Of a stretch of 10,884 bases of DNA, positions 1-9,472 are shown piece by piece; positions within the stretch are counted from its first letter, which is position 1, and the number at the start of each line of letters is the position of its first letter. Source of the DNA: Alphaproteobacteria bacterium (lineage in GTDB: Bacteria; Pseudomonadota; Alphaproteobacteria; ATCC43930; CGMCC-115725); NCBI GenBank assembly GCA_030040495.1, contig JASHTP010000147.1, positions 1 through 10,884 on the forward strand. Direction: 5' to 3'. Under the pieces are notes generated by a model, which ran no database searches, was not told the origin of the DNA, and worked only from the letters and a program-made list of their open reading frames with translations. The position numbers and the translations under genes are program-made.

Positions 1-837
1 CATCGCGCGATGGAAGCGCGCGAATTTTCGCGACCCGCCTTCGAGCGGCACCACATGCACCGGCTTTCCCGTCGCCGCGGCCTCACTCACCATGTTGACG
101 GAGTCCGCCGTGACGATGAGTGCGTCGGCAAGACCGAGCATTCCGAAATAAGGGTTCTCGCCAGCGCCGTCCCAGATGAAGGCCGGCATGCCGTGAAGCC
201 GCGCGCGAAGCTCGGCGAGCGCGGCCGGCGCGGTGCGGCGCGACGGAGTGATCGCGAGCCCCATGCCCGCATTGGCGAGCGCGGCAAGCTCGGCGACGAG
301 AGCGGAGAAGCGCTCGGGCGTGAGGCGATAGGCGCGGTTGGCGCCGCCGATCAGCACCGCCACCAGCGGCCGCGGCAGGTGCGCGAGCGCCGGCGCGAAG
401 CGGCGCGCGCCCTCTTCGAGGCGCGCCGGGGTCACGCGGTGGACTGCGCCGAGCGTGCGGAACACGTTGTCGCCCCGGGCGGGATCGTGCGCCGGCACCA
501 CCATCAGGTCGACCTCGCGGCGGGCGAAGCGCGGATCCTGCACCTGCACCCAGAAGAGCCGGCCGCCGCTGGCGCGCTTGGCGGCAAGCGCCGGCGCGAT
601 CGCGATGCGGCCGCAGGCGATGATCACATCGGGCCAGGGCGGGGCGAAACGGTCGCTCGCCTCGTCCAGCGCCGCCAGCGGCTGCAGCCAGAGCTGCGGC
701 GTCAGGTGGCGCCACGGCGCGCGCACCGACAGCCGCTTCTCGCTGAACGGGAAGCCCAGCGCTTCGGCCAGCCCGATCACCTGGTTGGCCATGCCGATCT
801 TGCCGTCATGCACCACCCAGACGGTAGGCGCCGTCAT
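1..837 (-). CDS. ELM1-like family protein (mitochondrial fission ELM1 family), 3' end cut by window edge
   Basis: The reading frame opens at an ATG (835-837, minus strand) and stays open for 279 codons to base 1, so the C-terminus lies outside the window. The N-terminus reads MTAPTVWVVHDGKIGMANQ. Further family marks are WVQVQDPR near the middle, a GGAN-RAYRLTPERF stretch, ITPSRRT, WDGAGENPYFGMLG, and the hallmark VTADSVNMVSEAAATGKPV close to the left edge. This pattern matches the bacterial family named after the plant mitochondrial-division protein ELM1. The fold resembles a GT-B glycosyltransferase, with the late TADS/SEA region where such enzymes usually bind a nucleotide-sugar; that comparison is inference. 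The bacterial function is unknown to me. A GAGG ribosome-binding sequence (843-846) lies 5 nt before the ATG and supports this start. The gene is divergent from the Lrp/AsnC gene, so shared control is possible. Members are usually a little over 300 residues, so only a few dozen should be missing. Confidence 0.88.
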   Translation of the reverse strand, partial: MTAPTVWVVHDGKIGMANQVIGLAEALGFPFSEKRLSVRAPWRHLTPQLWLQPLAALDEASDRFAPPWPDVIIACGRIAIAPALAAKRASGGRLFWVQVQDPRFARREVDLMVVPAHDPARGDNVFRTLGAVHRVTPARLEEGARRFAPALAHLPRPLVAVLIGGANRAYRLTPERFSALVAELAALANAGMGLAITPSRRTAPAALAELRARLHGMPAFIWDGAGENPYFGMLGLADALIVTADSVNMVSEAAATGKPVHVVPLEGGSRKFARFHRAM

Positions 838-925
838 TCCTGCCTCGTCCGATGTCACGCCGGCCGCCCTGTTAGCCGCCCCCTGCCAGGCTTGCAAGCG
901 CGCCGCCGGCGGGCACGCCTCCGTC

Positions 926-958
926 GCTTGCAATAAAATTACCGTATAATACCATGAC
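926..958. promoter_or_regulatory. AT-rich island between the divergent ELM1-like and Lrp/AsnC genes (candidate promoter/operator)
   Basis: In this GC-rich region the bases from about 928 to 957 are strikingly AT-rich. They contain a perfect TATAAT (945-950) on the plus strand and, overlapping it, TATTAT on the minus strand (952-947). ATTA and TAAT flank the core CCGTA as a short inverted repeat (938-950). I see no matching -35 hexamer at 16-18 bp for either -10, so a simple sigma70 promoter is not fully supported. Lrp/AsnC proteins often bind AT-rich sites beside their own gene, so this may be an autoregulatory operator; that role is inference. Confidence 0.4.
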
Positions 959-1045
959 TAGCCGCTGGTCGCGCCGCTCCGGTCGGCAAAACACCCTGGG
1001 CCCGGACGCGGATCGGCAGGCTTGCCAGCTTTCAGAGATCGTGGG

Positions 1046-1531
1046 ATGCGCCGCATCAAGCTCGACAAGATCGATCGACGGATCCTGCGCGATTTGCAGG
1101 CCAAAGGCCGCATGACCAATGTCGAGCTCGCCAAGCGCGCCGGCATCTCGGCGCCGCCCTGCCTGCGGCGCGTGCGCGCGCTCGAGGAGGCCGGCTTCAT
1201 CCGCGGCTACCATGCCGACGTCAATCCCGAGGCGCTGGGATTCGGCGTCACCGTCTTCGCCCAGGTCGGGCTGTCGAGCCAGGCCGAGCCCGACCTCAAG
1301 GCGTTCGAGACGCTGACCTCGACCTGGCCCGAGGTGCGCGAGGCGTACATGCTCGCCGGCGAGACCGACTTCCTGCTCAAGATCGTCGCCACCGACTGGG
1401 ACAGCTATCAGCGCTTCCTCACCACCAAGCTCACCGCCGCGCCCAACGTCGCACATGTCCGCTCGGCGCTCGCCATCCGCACCTCCAAGGACGCGGCCGG
1501 AGTGCCCATCGATGTCGACGCCAACGACTAG
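1046..1531 (+). CDS. Lrp/AsnC family transcriptional regulator
   Basis: This is a 161-residue protein, the usual size for the feast/famine regulator family. Residues 6-55 form the N-terminal winged helix-turn-helix: LDKIDRRILRDLQ, then RMTNVELAKRAGIS, then the recognition region APPCLRRVRALEEAGFIRGY. The C-terminal RAM (ligand-sensing, oligomerising) domain follows, with GVTVFAQVGLSSQ, the GETDFLLKIVATDWDSYQRF motif and a closing VRSALAIRTSK strand. Such proteins act in the cytoplasm as dimers to octamers that bend DNA and often respond to amino acids; the effector and targets cannot be read from sequence. I chose the ATG at 1046 because it puts MRRIKLDKIDRRIL at the N-terminus, as in close relatives. 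An in-frame TTG at 1022 would add eight residues. Codon use matches the neighbours. It is divergent from the ELM1-like gene and is followed by a strong hairpin rather than a close downstream gene. Confidence 0.95.
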   Translation: MRRIKLDKIDRRILRDLQAKGRMTNVELAKRAGISAPPCLRRVRALEEAGFIRGYHADVNPEALGFGVTVFAQVGLSSQAEPDLKAFETLTSTWPEVREAYMLAGETDFLLKIVATDWDSYQRFLTTKLTAAPNVAHVRSALAIRTSKDAAGVPIDVDAND

Positions 1532-1554
1532 CGCGACGCAAAGCGTCGTCGCTG

Positions 1555-1594
1555 GCGGGCGTCGGCGGTTGCCCTTGCAACCGCGAGAGCCCGC
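1555..1594 (+). terminator. Two-tier hairpin after the Lrp/AsnC gene (candidate terminator or structured RNA)
   Basis: The outer stem is GCGGGC (1555-1560) with GCCCGC (1589-1594). After a symmetric 4x4 internal loop (GTCG/GAGA) comes a perfect 8-bp inner stem, GCGGTTGC (1565-1572) with GCAACCGC (1577-1584), closed by the tetraloop CCTT. A smaller 6-bp hairpin, CGACGC-AAA-GCGTCG (1534-1548), lies just before it. It begins 24 nt after the Lrp/AsnC stop codon and ends 28 nt before the HAD start. There is no T-run after it, so it does not fit the classic intrinsic terminator. It could be a Rho-linked end, an mRNA-stabilising 3' structure, or a leader element of the HAD mRNA. Confidence 0.45.
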
Positions 1595-1622
1595 ACGGTG
1601 CCGGCTACCCTAGGGATCAAGA

Positions 1623-2324
1623 TTGACCCGACGCGCTGCCGCCAGCATTTTCGACCTCGTCGTCTTCGATTGCGACGGCGTCCTCGTCGACAGCGAGGTG
1701 ATCGCCTGCCGTGCCGTCGCCGAGGCGCTGGCGGCGATCGGCCACGCGATCTCCGCGGAGGCGGTGGCCGACCGCTTCGTCGGCATCAGCAACCGGGACA
1801 TGTATGCGGCGCTGGAGCGCGACCGCGGCGCGCCCCTGCCGGCCGGCTTCGACGCCGAGATGAATCGGATCGCGGCGGCGCTGTTCGAGCGCGAGCTGCG
1901 CGCCATGCCCGGGCTCGAGCGCACGCTCGCGGCGCTGACCGCGCGGCGCTGCGTCGCCTCCAGCAGCACGCCCGCCATGCTGGCGAAGAAGCTCGCCTGG
2001 GCCGGGCTTGCGCCGTGGTTCGGCGCCGCCGTCTTCAGCGCCGCCGCGGTGGCGCGCGGCAAGCCTGCGCCGGACCTCTTCCTCCATGCGGCCGAGCGCA
2101 TGGCGACAATGCCGTCGCGCGCCCTGGTGATCGAGGACAGCGTGCCCGGCATCGAAGCGGCGAAGGCCGCTTCCATGACCGTTTTCGGCTTCGTCGGCGG
2201 CAGCCATTGCCGCCCCGATCATGGCGAGCGCCTCGCCGCCGCCGGCGCCGACCTGGTGTTTCGGGAGATGAGCGAGCTGCCGGCGCTGATCGCTCAGCGG
2301 AACGCGACCTTCACCACCTCGTAG
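1623..2324 (+). CDS. HAD-superfamily (subfamily IA) hydrolase, probable sugar-phosphate phosphatase
   Basis: A 233-residue haloacid-dehalogenase-type enzyme with all four catalytic motifs. Motif I is FDCDGVLVDSE, with nucleophile Asp16 and acid/base Asp18. Motif II is the SSST run at 113-116. Motif III is Lys147 in RGKPAPD. Motif IV is IEDSVPGIEAAKAA, with Glu171 and Asp172 for Mg2+. Residues about 25-95 form a helical C1 cap. The DSE after motif I and the PGIEAAKAA ending resemble the beta-phosphoglucomutase/phosphoglycolate phosphatase/YieH branch. It therefore most likely hydrolyses a small phosphorylated sugar or organic acid in the cytoplasm; the substrate cannot be named from sequence. 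The start is a TTG at 1623, supported by AGGGA (1612-1616) six bases upstream and by the lack of a later ATG or GTG before motif I. The last ten codons and the stop overlap the end of greA on the opposite strand by 31 bp. Confidence 0.9.
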   Translation: MTRRAAASIFDLVVFDCDGVLVDSEVIACRAVAEALAAIGHAISAEAVADRFVGISNRDMYAALERDRGAPLPAGFDAEMNRIAAALFERELRAMPGLERTLAALTARRCVASSSTPAMLAKKLAWAGLAPWFGAAVFSAAAVARGKPAPDLFLHAAERMATMPSRALVIEDSVPGIEAAKAASMTVFGFVGGSHCRPDHGERLAAAGADLVFREMSELPALIAQRNATFTTS

Positions 2325-2767
2325 GAGCGCGCGCCGCGCGGCGTCGACACCTCGACGCTCTCGCCGATGGTCTTGCCGATGAGCGCGCGCGCCAGCGGCG
2401 AGGTCACGGAGAGCCGCCGCTGCGCGATGTCGGCCTCGTCCTCGCCGACGATCTGGTAGACCACCTTCTCCTCGGTCTCCTCGTCTTGGAGCGTGACCGT
2501 GGCGCCGAACTTGACCACCTTGCCGGAGAGCTTCGACACGTCGATCACCTCGGCCCGGGCGATCTTGTCCTCGAGCTCGAGCACGCGGCCTTCGATGAAG
2601 CCCTGCCGCTCGCGCGCCGCGTGGTATTCGGCGTTCTCGGAGAGGTCGCCATGGTCGCGCGCCTCGGCGATGGCGCGGATGATCGCCGGCCGGTCGACCG
2701 TCTTGAGCCGCTTCAATTCTTCCTGCAGCCGTTCGAAGCCGGCCGCGGTCATCGGAATCTTCGCCAT
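2294..2767 (-). CDS. greA: Transcription elongation factor GreA
   Basis: A 157-residue protein, the normal GreA length, that enters the secondary channel of RNA polymerase and stimulates cleavage of backtracked transcripts. The N-terminal coiled coil spans about residues 1-77. It carries the tip motif DHGDLSENAEYHAARERQ, in which Asp41 and Glu44 are the acidic residues that help place catalytic Mg2+, at the same positions as in E. coli. Residues about 80-157 form the FKBP-like C-terminal domain that contacts polymerase, with GATVTL, EEKVVYQIVGEDEAD and SPLARALIGKTIGESV. The ATG at 2767 gives the standard MAKIPMT start. The upstream region lacks a clear ribosome-binding site and instead has a near-perfect palindrome. 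It lies downstream of carB on the same strand, separated by 88 bp that include a hairpin. Its 3' end runs into the convergent HAD gene. Confidence 0.98.
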   Translation of the reverse strand: MAKIPMTAAGFERLQEELKRLKTVDRPAIIRAIAEARDHGDLSENAEYHAARERQGFIEGRVLELEDKIARAEVIDVSKLSGKVVKFGATVTLQDEETEEKVVYQIVGEDEADIAQRRLSVTSPLARALIGKTIGESVEVSTPRGARSYEVVKVAFR

Positions 2768-2807
2768 GGGAAGAAGCTTCTACCCCCGGTGACTTGGAAG
2801 TGTTCCA
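2768..2807 (-). promoter_or_regulatory. Palindromes in the greA 5' region
   Basis: Directly before the greA ATG, bases 2768-2785 read GGGaAGAAGCTTCTaCCC, a palindrome broken only by one A-A mismatch per side. Slightly further upstream of greA, TGGAA-gtg-TTCCA (2795-2807) is a second inverted repeat. The first could mask or replace a Shine-Dalgarno sequence, since none is clear here. The second has the size and symmetry of a small operator. Neither matches a site I can name. No good -35/-10 pair is visible between carB and greA. Confidence 0.3.
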
Positions 2808-2827
2808 GAGTAACAAATAATTACCCC

Positions 2828-2852
2828 TCCCGGCCGAGCCCGGCGGCCGGGA
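2828..2852 (-). terminator. Probable terminator or attenuator after carB
   Basis: Three bases beyond the carB stop, TCCCGGCCG (2844-2852 read on the minus strand) pairs perfectly with CGGCCGGGA (2828-2836) around a 7-nt loop, a very stable 9-bp GC stem. On the minus strand the next bases are GGGG and then an AT-rich run (TAATTATTTGTT). The T-rich part is delayed by the four Gs, so termination may be partial, allowing some read-through into greA. Confidence 0.55.
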
Positions 2853-2855
2853 TGG

Positions 2856-6104
<3,249 letters not shown>

Positions 6105-6119
6105 GGGCCGGTGCGATCG

Positions 6120-7298
6120 TCATTTCGCCGCCCGCTCCATCATCTGGACGAAGCGCTCGAAGAGGTAGTGGCTGTCCTGCGGTCCGGGGCTCGCTTCCGG
6201 GTGGTACTGCACCGAGAAGACCGGCCGGTCCTTCAGCCGCAGCCCCTCGTTGCTGCCGTCGAAGAGCGAGACGTGCGTCACCTCGGCGCTCGCCGGCAGC
6301 GTTTCCGGCAGCACGCAGAAGCCGTGATTCTGGCTGGTGATCTCGACCTTGCCGGTGGCGAGGTCCTTGACCGGATGATTGGCGCCGCGATGGCCGATCG
6401 CCATCTTGCGCGTCCTGCCGCCGAGCGCCAGCGCCAGGAGCTGGTGGCCGAGGCAGATGCCGAAGAGCGGCTTGCCGGATGCTACGAGCTCGCGGATCAC
6501 CGGCACCGCATACTCGCCCGTCGCCGCGGGATCGCCCGGCCCGTTCGACAGGAAGACGCCGTCCGGGCGATGGCGCAGGATGTCCTCGGCGCTGGCGCTC
6601 GCCGGCACGACGGTGACGCGGCAGCCGGCCGAGGCCAGCATGCGCAGGATGTTGCGCTTGGCGCCGTAATCGACGGCGACGACGTGGAAGCGCGGCGCGG
6701 CGAGCCTTCCATAGCCGCGGCCCCATTCCCAGCGCGTCTCGTCCCAGCCGTAGCTCTGGCGGCAGGTGACCGCCTTGGCGAGGTCCATGCCTTCGAGCCC
6801 CGGCCAGTCGCGTGCGCGCGATTGCAGCGCCGCGACGTCGAGAGCGCCGTCGGGCGCGTGGCAGAGCGCGCCGTTGGGTGCGCCGAGATCGCGGATGCGC
6901 CGCGTCAGCCGCCGGGTGTCGATGCCGGCGACGCCGACGAGCCCGTGCGAGCGCAGCCAGGCGTCGAAATGCTGCGTCGCGCGGTAGCTGGAGGGAAGCG
7001 TGATGTCGGCGCGCAGCACCAGCCCGCGCGCCGCCGGCGTCAGCGTCTCGATGTCCTCGGCGTTGGCGCCGACATTGCCGACATGCGGGAAGGTGAAGGT
7101 GATGATCTGGCCGGCGTAGGAGGGATCGGTCAGGATCTCCTGATAGCCGGTCATGCTGGTGTTGAAGCAGACCTCGCCGACGGCGACGCCGGCGGCGCCC
7201 ACGCCGCGCCCCCAGAACACGCTGCCGTCGCCCAGCACCAGGGCGGCGGTGCTGCCGGGCGGGCGCGGAGAGGCGTGCGACATCGGCGCGTCGGTCAT
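6120..7298 (-). CDS. carA: Carbamoyl-phosphate synthetase, small (glutamine amidotransferase) subunit
   Basis: A 392-residue protein, close to the usual 380-400, that hydrolyses glutamine and channels ammonia to CarB. The N-terminal CarA-specific domain (about 16-155) has ALVLGDGSVFWGRG, FNTSMTGYQEILTDPSYAGQI and FTFPHVGNVG. The C-terminal class I glutamine amidotransferase domain (about 203-390) contains DYGAKRNILR, LSNGPGDP, the nucleophile Cys282 in GICLGHQ, and His366 and Glu368 in HPEASPG, completing the catalytic triad. TSQNHGF is the usual motif before the triad His. I chose the ATG at 7298. A second ATG five codons later is possible, because the first 15 residues are poorly conserved in such proteins. 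GAGG lies about 12 nt before the ATG, a rather long spacing. It is first in the carA-carB unit and divergent from the GatB/YqeY gene. Confidence 0.98.
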   Translation of the reverse strand: MTDAPMSHASPRPPGSTAALVLGDGSVFWGRGVGAAGVAVGEVCFNTSMTGYQEILTDPSYAGQIITFTFPHVGNVGANAEDIETLTPAARGLVLRADITLPSSYRATQHFDAWLRSHGLVGVAGIDTRRLTRRIRDLGAPNGALCHAPDGALDVAALQSRARDWPGLEGMDLAKAVTCRQSYGWDETRWEWGRGYGRLAAPRFHVVAVDYGAKRNILRMLASAGCRVTVVPASASAEDILRHRPDGVFLSNGPGDPAATGEYAVPVIRELVASGKPLFGICLGHQLLALALGGRTRKMAIGHRGANHPVKDLATGKVEITSQNHGFCVLPETLPASAEVTHVSLFDGSNEGLRLKDRPVFSVQYHPEASPGPQDSHYLFERFVQMMERAAK

Positions 7299-7372
7299 GC
7301 GGTCGCGAAACCTCGAGCTCTCTGCTGGTGGACCGCCCGCGCCGGCAAGGGCCGCGATCGGACAACCGGCGT

Positions 7373-7401
7373 GAAATAGCTTTTGCCGATCACCGCGTCA
7401 A
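7373..7401 (-). promoter_or_regulatory. Candidate carA promoter
   Basis: On the minus strand TTGACG (7401-7396) and TATTTC (7378-7373) are separated by exactly 17 bp. The -35 matches five of six consensus bases and the -10 matches three of six. Transcription would start near 7366, giving a leader of roughly 70 nt. I see no convincing attenuator hairpin with a T-run and no PyrR-type structure in that leader. Confidence 0.45.
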
Positions 7402-7458
7402 GCGCCAGCGCTGCCGCGAAATAGGCATGAATTCAATCGCTTAGATTCCGACCGAGAA

Positions 7459-7487
7459 TTGCCATTCGCGGCCGTGTCGAGTAACTT
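7459..7487 (+). promoter_or_regulatory. Candidate promoter for the GatB/YqeY gene
   Basis: TTGCCA (7459-7464, five of six matches to -35) and TAACTT (7482-7487, three of six to -10) are 17 bp apart. Transcription would start around 7494, about 27 nt before the gene. The -10 is weak, so this is tentative. It lies back to back with the candidate carA promoter in the 222-bp divergent intergenic region. Confidence 0.35.
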
Positions 7488-7520
7488 CCGCACGACTCGG
7501 CGCCAGATTCGGAGCGGGCC

Positions 7521-7976
7521 ATGCTGCGGCAGAGATTCACCGATGCGCTGAAAGAGGCGATGAAGGCCAAGGACGAGCTCACCGTCTCGACGGTGCGCCT
7601 CGTCATCGCCCGGCTCAAGGAGCAGGACATCGAGGCGCGCGGGCGCGGCAGGGCCGAGGGCATCGCCGATGCCGAGATCCAGCAGATGCTGCAGGGCATG
7701 ATCAAGCAGCGCCGCGACTCGATCGCGCTCTACGAGCAGGGCAAGCGGCCGGAGCTCGCCGCCAAGGAGCGGGGCGAGATCGCCATCATCGAGCGCTTCC
7801 TGCCGCAGCAGCTCGGCGAGGCCGAGCTCGAGGCGGCGGTCAAGGCGGTGATCGCCGCGGTGGGCGCCCAGGGGATGAAGGACATGGGCCGGGTCATGGC
7901 GGCGCTCAAGGAGCGTCACGCCGGCCGGTTCGACGGCGCCAAGGCGAGCCAGACGGTGAAGCGGCTGCTCGGCTGA
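7521..7976 (+). CDS. GatB/YqeY domain-containing protein
   Basis: A 151-residue cytoplasmic protein, the typical size for stand-alone YqeY proteins. It starts MLRQRFTDALKEAMKAKDE, continues with STVRLVIARLKEQDIEARG, QQMLQGMIKQRRDSIALYEQG and ERGEIAIIERFLPQQL, and ends with the helical tail KDMGRVMAALKERHAGRFDGAKASQTVKRLL. The fold is all helical. The tail resembles the C-terminal tRNA-binding domain of GatB, the subunit of Glu-tRNA(Gln)/Asp-tRNA(Asn) amidotransferase. It lacks the GatB catalytic part, and its role is not established; tRNA binding is an inference from the family. The ATG at 7521 has a good ribosome-binding site, GGAG (7511-7514), six bases upstream. It sits beside carA in divergent orientation and upstream of dnaG on the same strand, a neighbourhood familiar in alphaproteobacteria. 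Confidence 0.95.
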   Translation: MLRQRFTDALKEAMKAKDELTVSTVRLVIARLKEQDIEARGRGRAEGIADAEIQQMLQGMIKQRRDSIALYEQGKRPELAAKERGEIAIIERFLPQQLGEAELEAAVKAVIAAVGAQGMKDMGRVMAALKERHAGRFDGAKASQTVKRLLG

Positions 7977-8004
7977 CCGAGCATTTACCACGGTCCGTCG
8001 CCGC

Positions 8005-8033
8005 TTTCGCGCCGGCGCCGCCCGCGATAGACT
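8005..8033 (+). promoter_or_regulatory. Candidate promoter for the histidine kinase gene
   Basis: A -10-like TAGACT (8028-8033, four of six matches) is preceded at 17 bp by TTTCGC (8005-8010) within CTTTCGC, a poor -35. Transcription would begin near 8040. There is no strong terminator after the GatB/YqeY gene; only a 5-bp GACCG/CGGTC stem overlaps its stop codon. Read-through from the upstream gene is therefore also possible. Confidence 0.25.
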
Positions 8034-8113
8034 CTGCATTCTCCGGTCGAATGCGGATCACGCCTTTGCCGGCACGGGTGGAGATGGACCCTCGCGGGGA
8101 GATATGGTCGCCG

Positions 8114-9472
8114 ATGGCCGACGAGCGGCTGCTGCGCGACCGCGTCCACACGCTCTATTCCACCGGCTGGCTGATGACCGCGGGCAACCTCGTTGCCGCG
8201 CTCTGCATCCTCGTCATGCTGCGGCGGGTGGCGCCCCCCGCCATCCTCGTCGGCTGGCCGGCGGTGCTCGTCGCGCTCGTGCTGGTGCGCGCCTATTTCT
8301 TCCGGCGCTACCGCAGCATCGCCCAGAAGCCGCACTCGCCGCGGCGCTGGGGCGCGATCTATACCGCCTGCAGCGTCGCGCTTGGCCTGAGCTGGGGCCT
8401 CGTCATCGCCGATCTCGCGCTTATGGCGCCGCCCTGGGAGCTGGCGCTGATGATCGCCTTTGCCGGCGTGACCGTGATCGCCGGCGCCGCCAATTCCGCT
8501 TATCCCTGGGCCTATCAGGGCTACAACACCGCCGTCAGCCTGCCGGTCGCCGCCGCTCTGCTGTGGCGCGGCGACGAGGCCGGCCTGGAGCTCGCCCTTT
8601 TCACCCTCGTCATGTACGTCCTCGGGCTGATGATCGGCCGCCGCCTCGGCGAGATCATGAACGTGTCGCTGAGGCTGCGCATCGCCAACGCCGACCTGAT
8701 CGCGCATCTGAAGGGCGCCTTCGAGCGGGCCGAGGCGGCGAGCGCGGCCAAGTCGCAATTCCTCGCCAATATGAGCCACGAGCTGCGCACCCCCTTGAAC
8801 GCCGTCATCGGCTACAGCGAGATGCTGCTCGAGGACGCGGTGCAGGACGGCCGCGCCGAGCAGATCGCCGACCTCGAGAAGATCCAGACCGCCGGCCGCC
8901 ACCTTCTGTCGATGGTCAACGACGTGCTCGACCTCGCCAAGGTCGAGGCCGGGCGCATGGACCTCGTCACCGAGCCCGTCGATCTCGGCGCGCTCATCGA
9001 CGAGGTGGTCGACACCTGCCGGCCGCTGGTGCAGCGCAACGGCAATACGCTCGCGGTCGAGCGCGGCGTGCTCGCCACCGCCGTCACCGACGCGACGAAG
9101 CTGCGCCAGGTGCTGCTCAACCTGCTGAGCAACGCCGCCAAGTTCACCAACAAGGGGCGCATCACCCTGACCGCGTCGCTGGAGGAGGCCGACGCGCGCC
9201 ATTGGCTCGCCGTCGCCGTCCGCGACACCGGCATCGGCATCAGCGCCGAGAATCTGGCGAAGCTGTTCGGCAATTTCAGCCAGGCCGACGCCGCCATCGC
9301 CCACAAATACGGCGGCACCGGCCTCGGCCTCGCCTTGAGCCAGAAGCTCTGCCGCCTGATGGGCGGCGAGATCACCGCCACGAGCGAGCTCGGCCGCGGC
9401 TCCTGCTTCACCGTTCGCGTCCCGGTGTCGCCGATCGCGACGGCCGGCGTCGGCGCCGACGCGCCGGCATGA
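8114..9472 (+). CDS. Membrane-bound sensor histidine kinase
   Basis: A 452-residue kinase, numbered here from the ATG at 8114. Residues about 19-175 hold roughly six hydrophobic segments (about 19-37, 43-63, 80-104, 110-127, 138-151, 160-175), so the sensor region is in the inner membrane with short loops and no large periplasmic domain. A linker (about 186-215) leads to the HisKA dimerisation domain with His222 in MSHELRTPLN, the phosphorylated residue. The HATPase domain has the N box LLNLLSNAAKF (Asn340), G1 box DTGIGIS, F-box region LFGNFSQAD and G2 box GGTGLGLALS. There is no receiver domain and no response regulator gene in the window, so the partner is unknown. In-frame starts at 8051 and 8084 exist. 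I prefer 8114 because GGGGAG (8096-8101) precedes it, although 12 nt away, and because 8051-8113 uses codons rare here (ATA, CCT, GCA). The stop overlaps the first base pair of an ATG (ATGA at 9469). Confidence 0.93.
   Translation: MADERLLRDRVHTLYSTGWLMTAGNLVAALCILVMLRRVAPPAILVGWPAVLVALVLVRAYFFRRYRSIAQKPHSPRRWGAIYTACSVALGLSWGLVIADLALMAPPWELALMIAFAGVTVIAGAANSAYPWAYQGYNTAVSLPVAAALLWRGDEAGLELALFTLVMYVLGLMIGRRLGEIMNVSLRLRIANADLIAHLKGAFERAEAASAAKSQFLANMSHELRTPLNAVIGYSEMLLEDAVQDGRAEQIADLEKIQTAGRHLLSMVNDVLDLAKVEAGRMDLVTEPVDLGALIDEVVDTCRPLVQRNGNTLAVERGVLATAVTDATKLRQVLLNLLSNAAKFTNKGRITLTASLEEADARHWLAVAVRDTGIGISAENLAKLFGNFSQADAAIAHKYGGTGLGLALSQKLCRLMGGEITATSELGRGSCFTVRVPVSPIATAGVGADAPA

Noticed and set aside
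10..936. A 308-codon plus-strand frame opposite the ELM1-like gene
   Set aside because: It is Arg/His/Ala-rich, and its minus-strand counterpart has clear family motifs and a ribosome-binding site.
928..950. TTGCAA/TATAAT as a sigma70 promoter for the Lrp/AsnC gene
   Set aside because: The spacer would be only 11 bp, too short for a sigma70 promoter, so I list the island as a regulatory candidate rather than a defined promoter.
954..1115. A 53-codon frame starting at ATG 954, possible leader peptide of the Lrp/AsnC gene
   Set aside because: It has no ribosome-binding site, overlaps the Lrp/AsnC coding start in another frame and has Ser/Arg-rich composition typical of out-of-frame reading.
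1617..2816. A 399-codon minus-strand frame across the HAD gene and greA
   Set aside because: It is out of frame with the certain greA gene, is Arg/Gly-rich and has no recognisable motif, whereas HAD and greA both carry complete family motifs.
7299..7372. PyrR-type or classical attenuator in the carA leader
   Set aside because: No hairpin followed by a T-run and no anti-terminator pairing could be found in the leader by eye.
7985..9304. A 439-codon minus-strand frame opposite the histidine kinase
   Set aside because: The kinase on the plus strand has every expected motif. The antisense product is compositionally biased and resembles no family.
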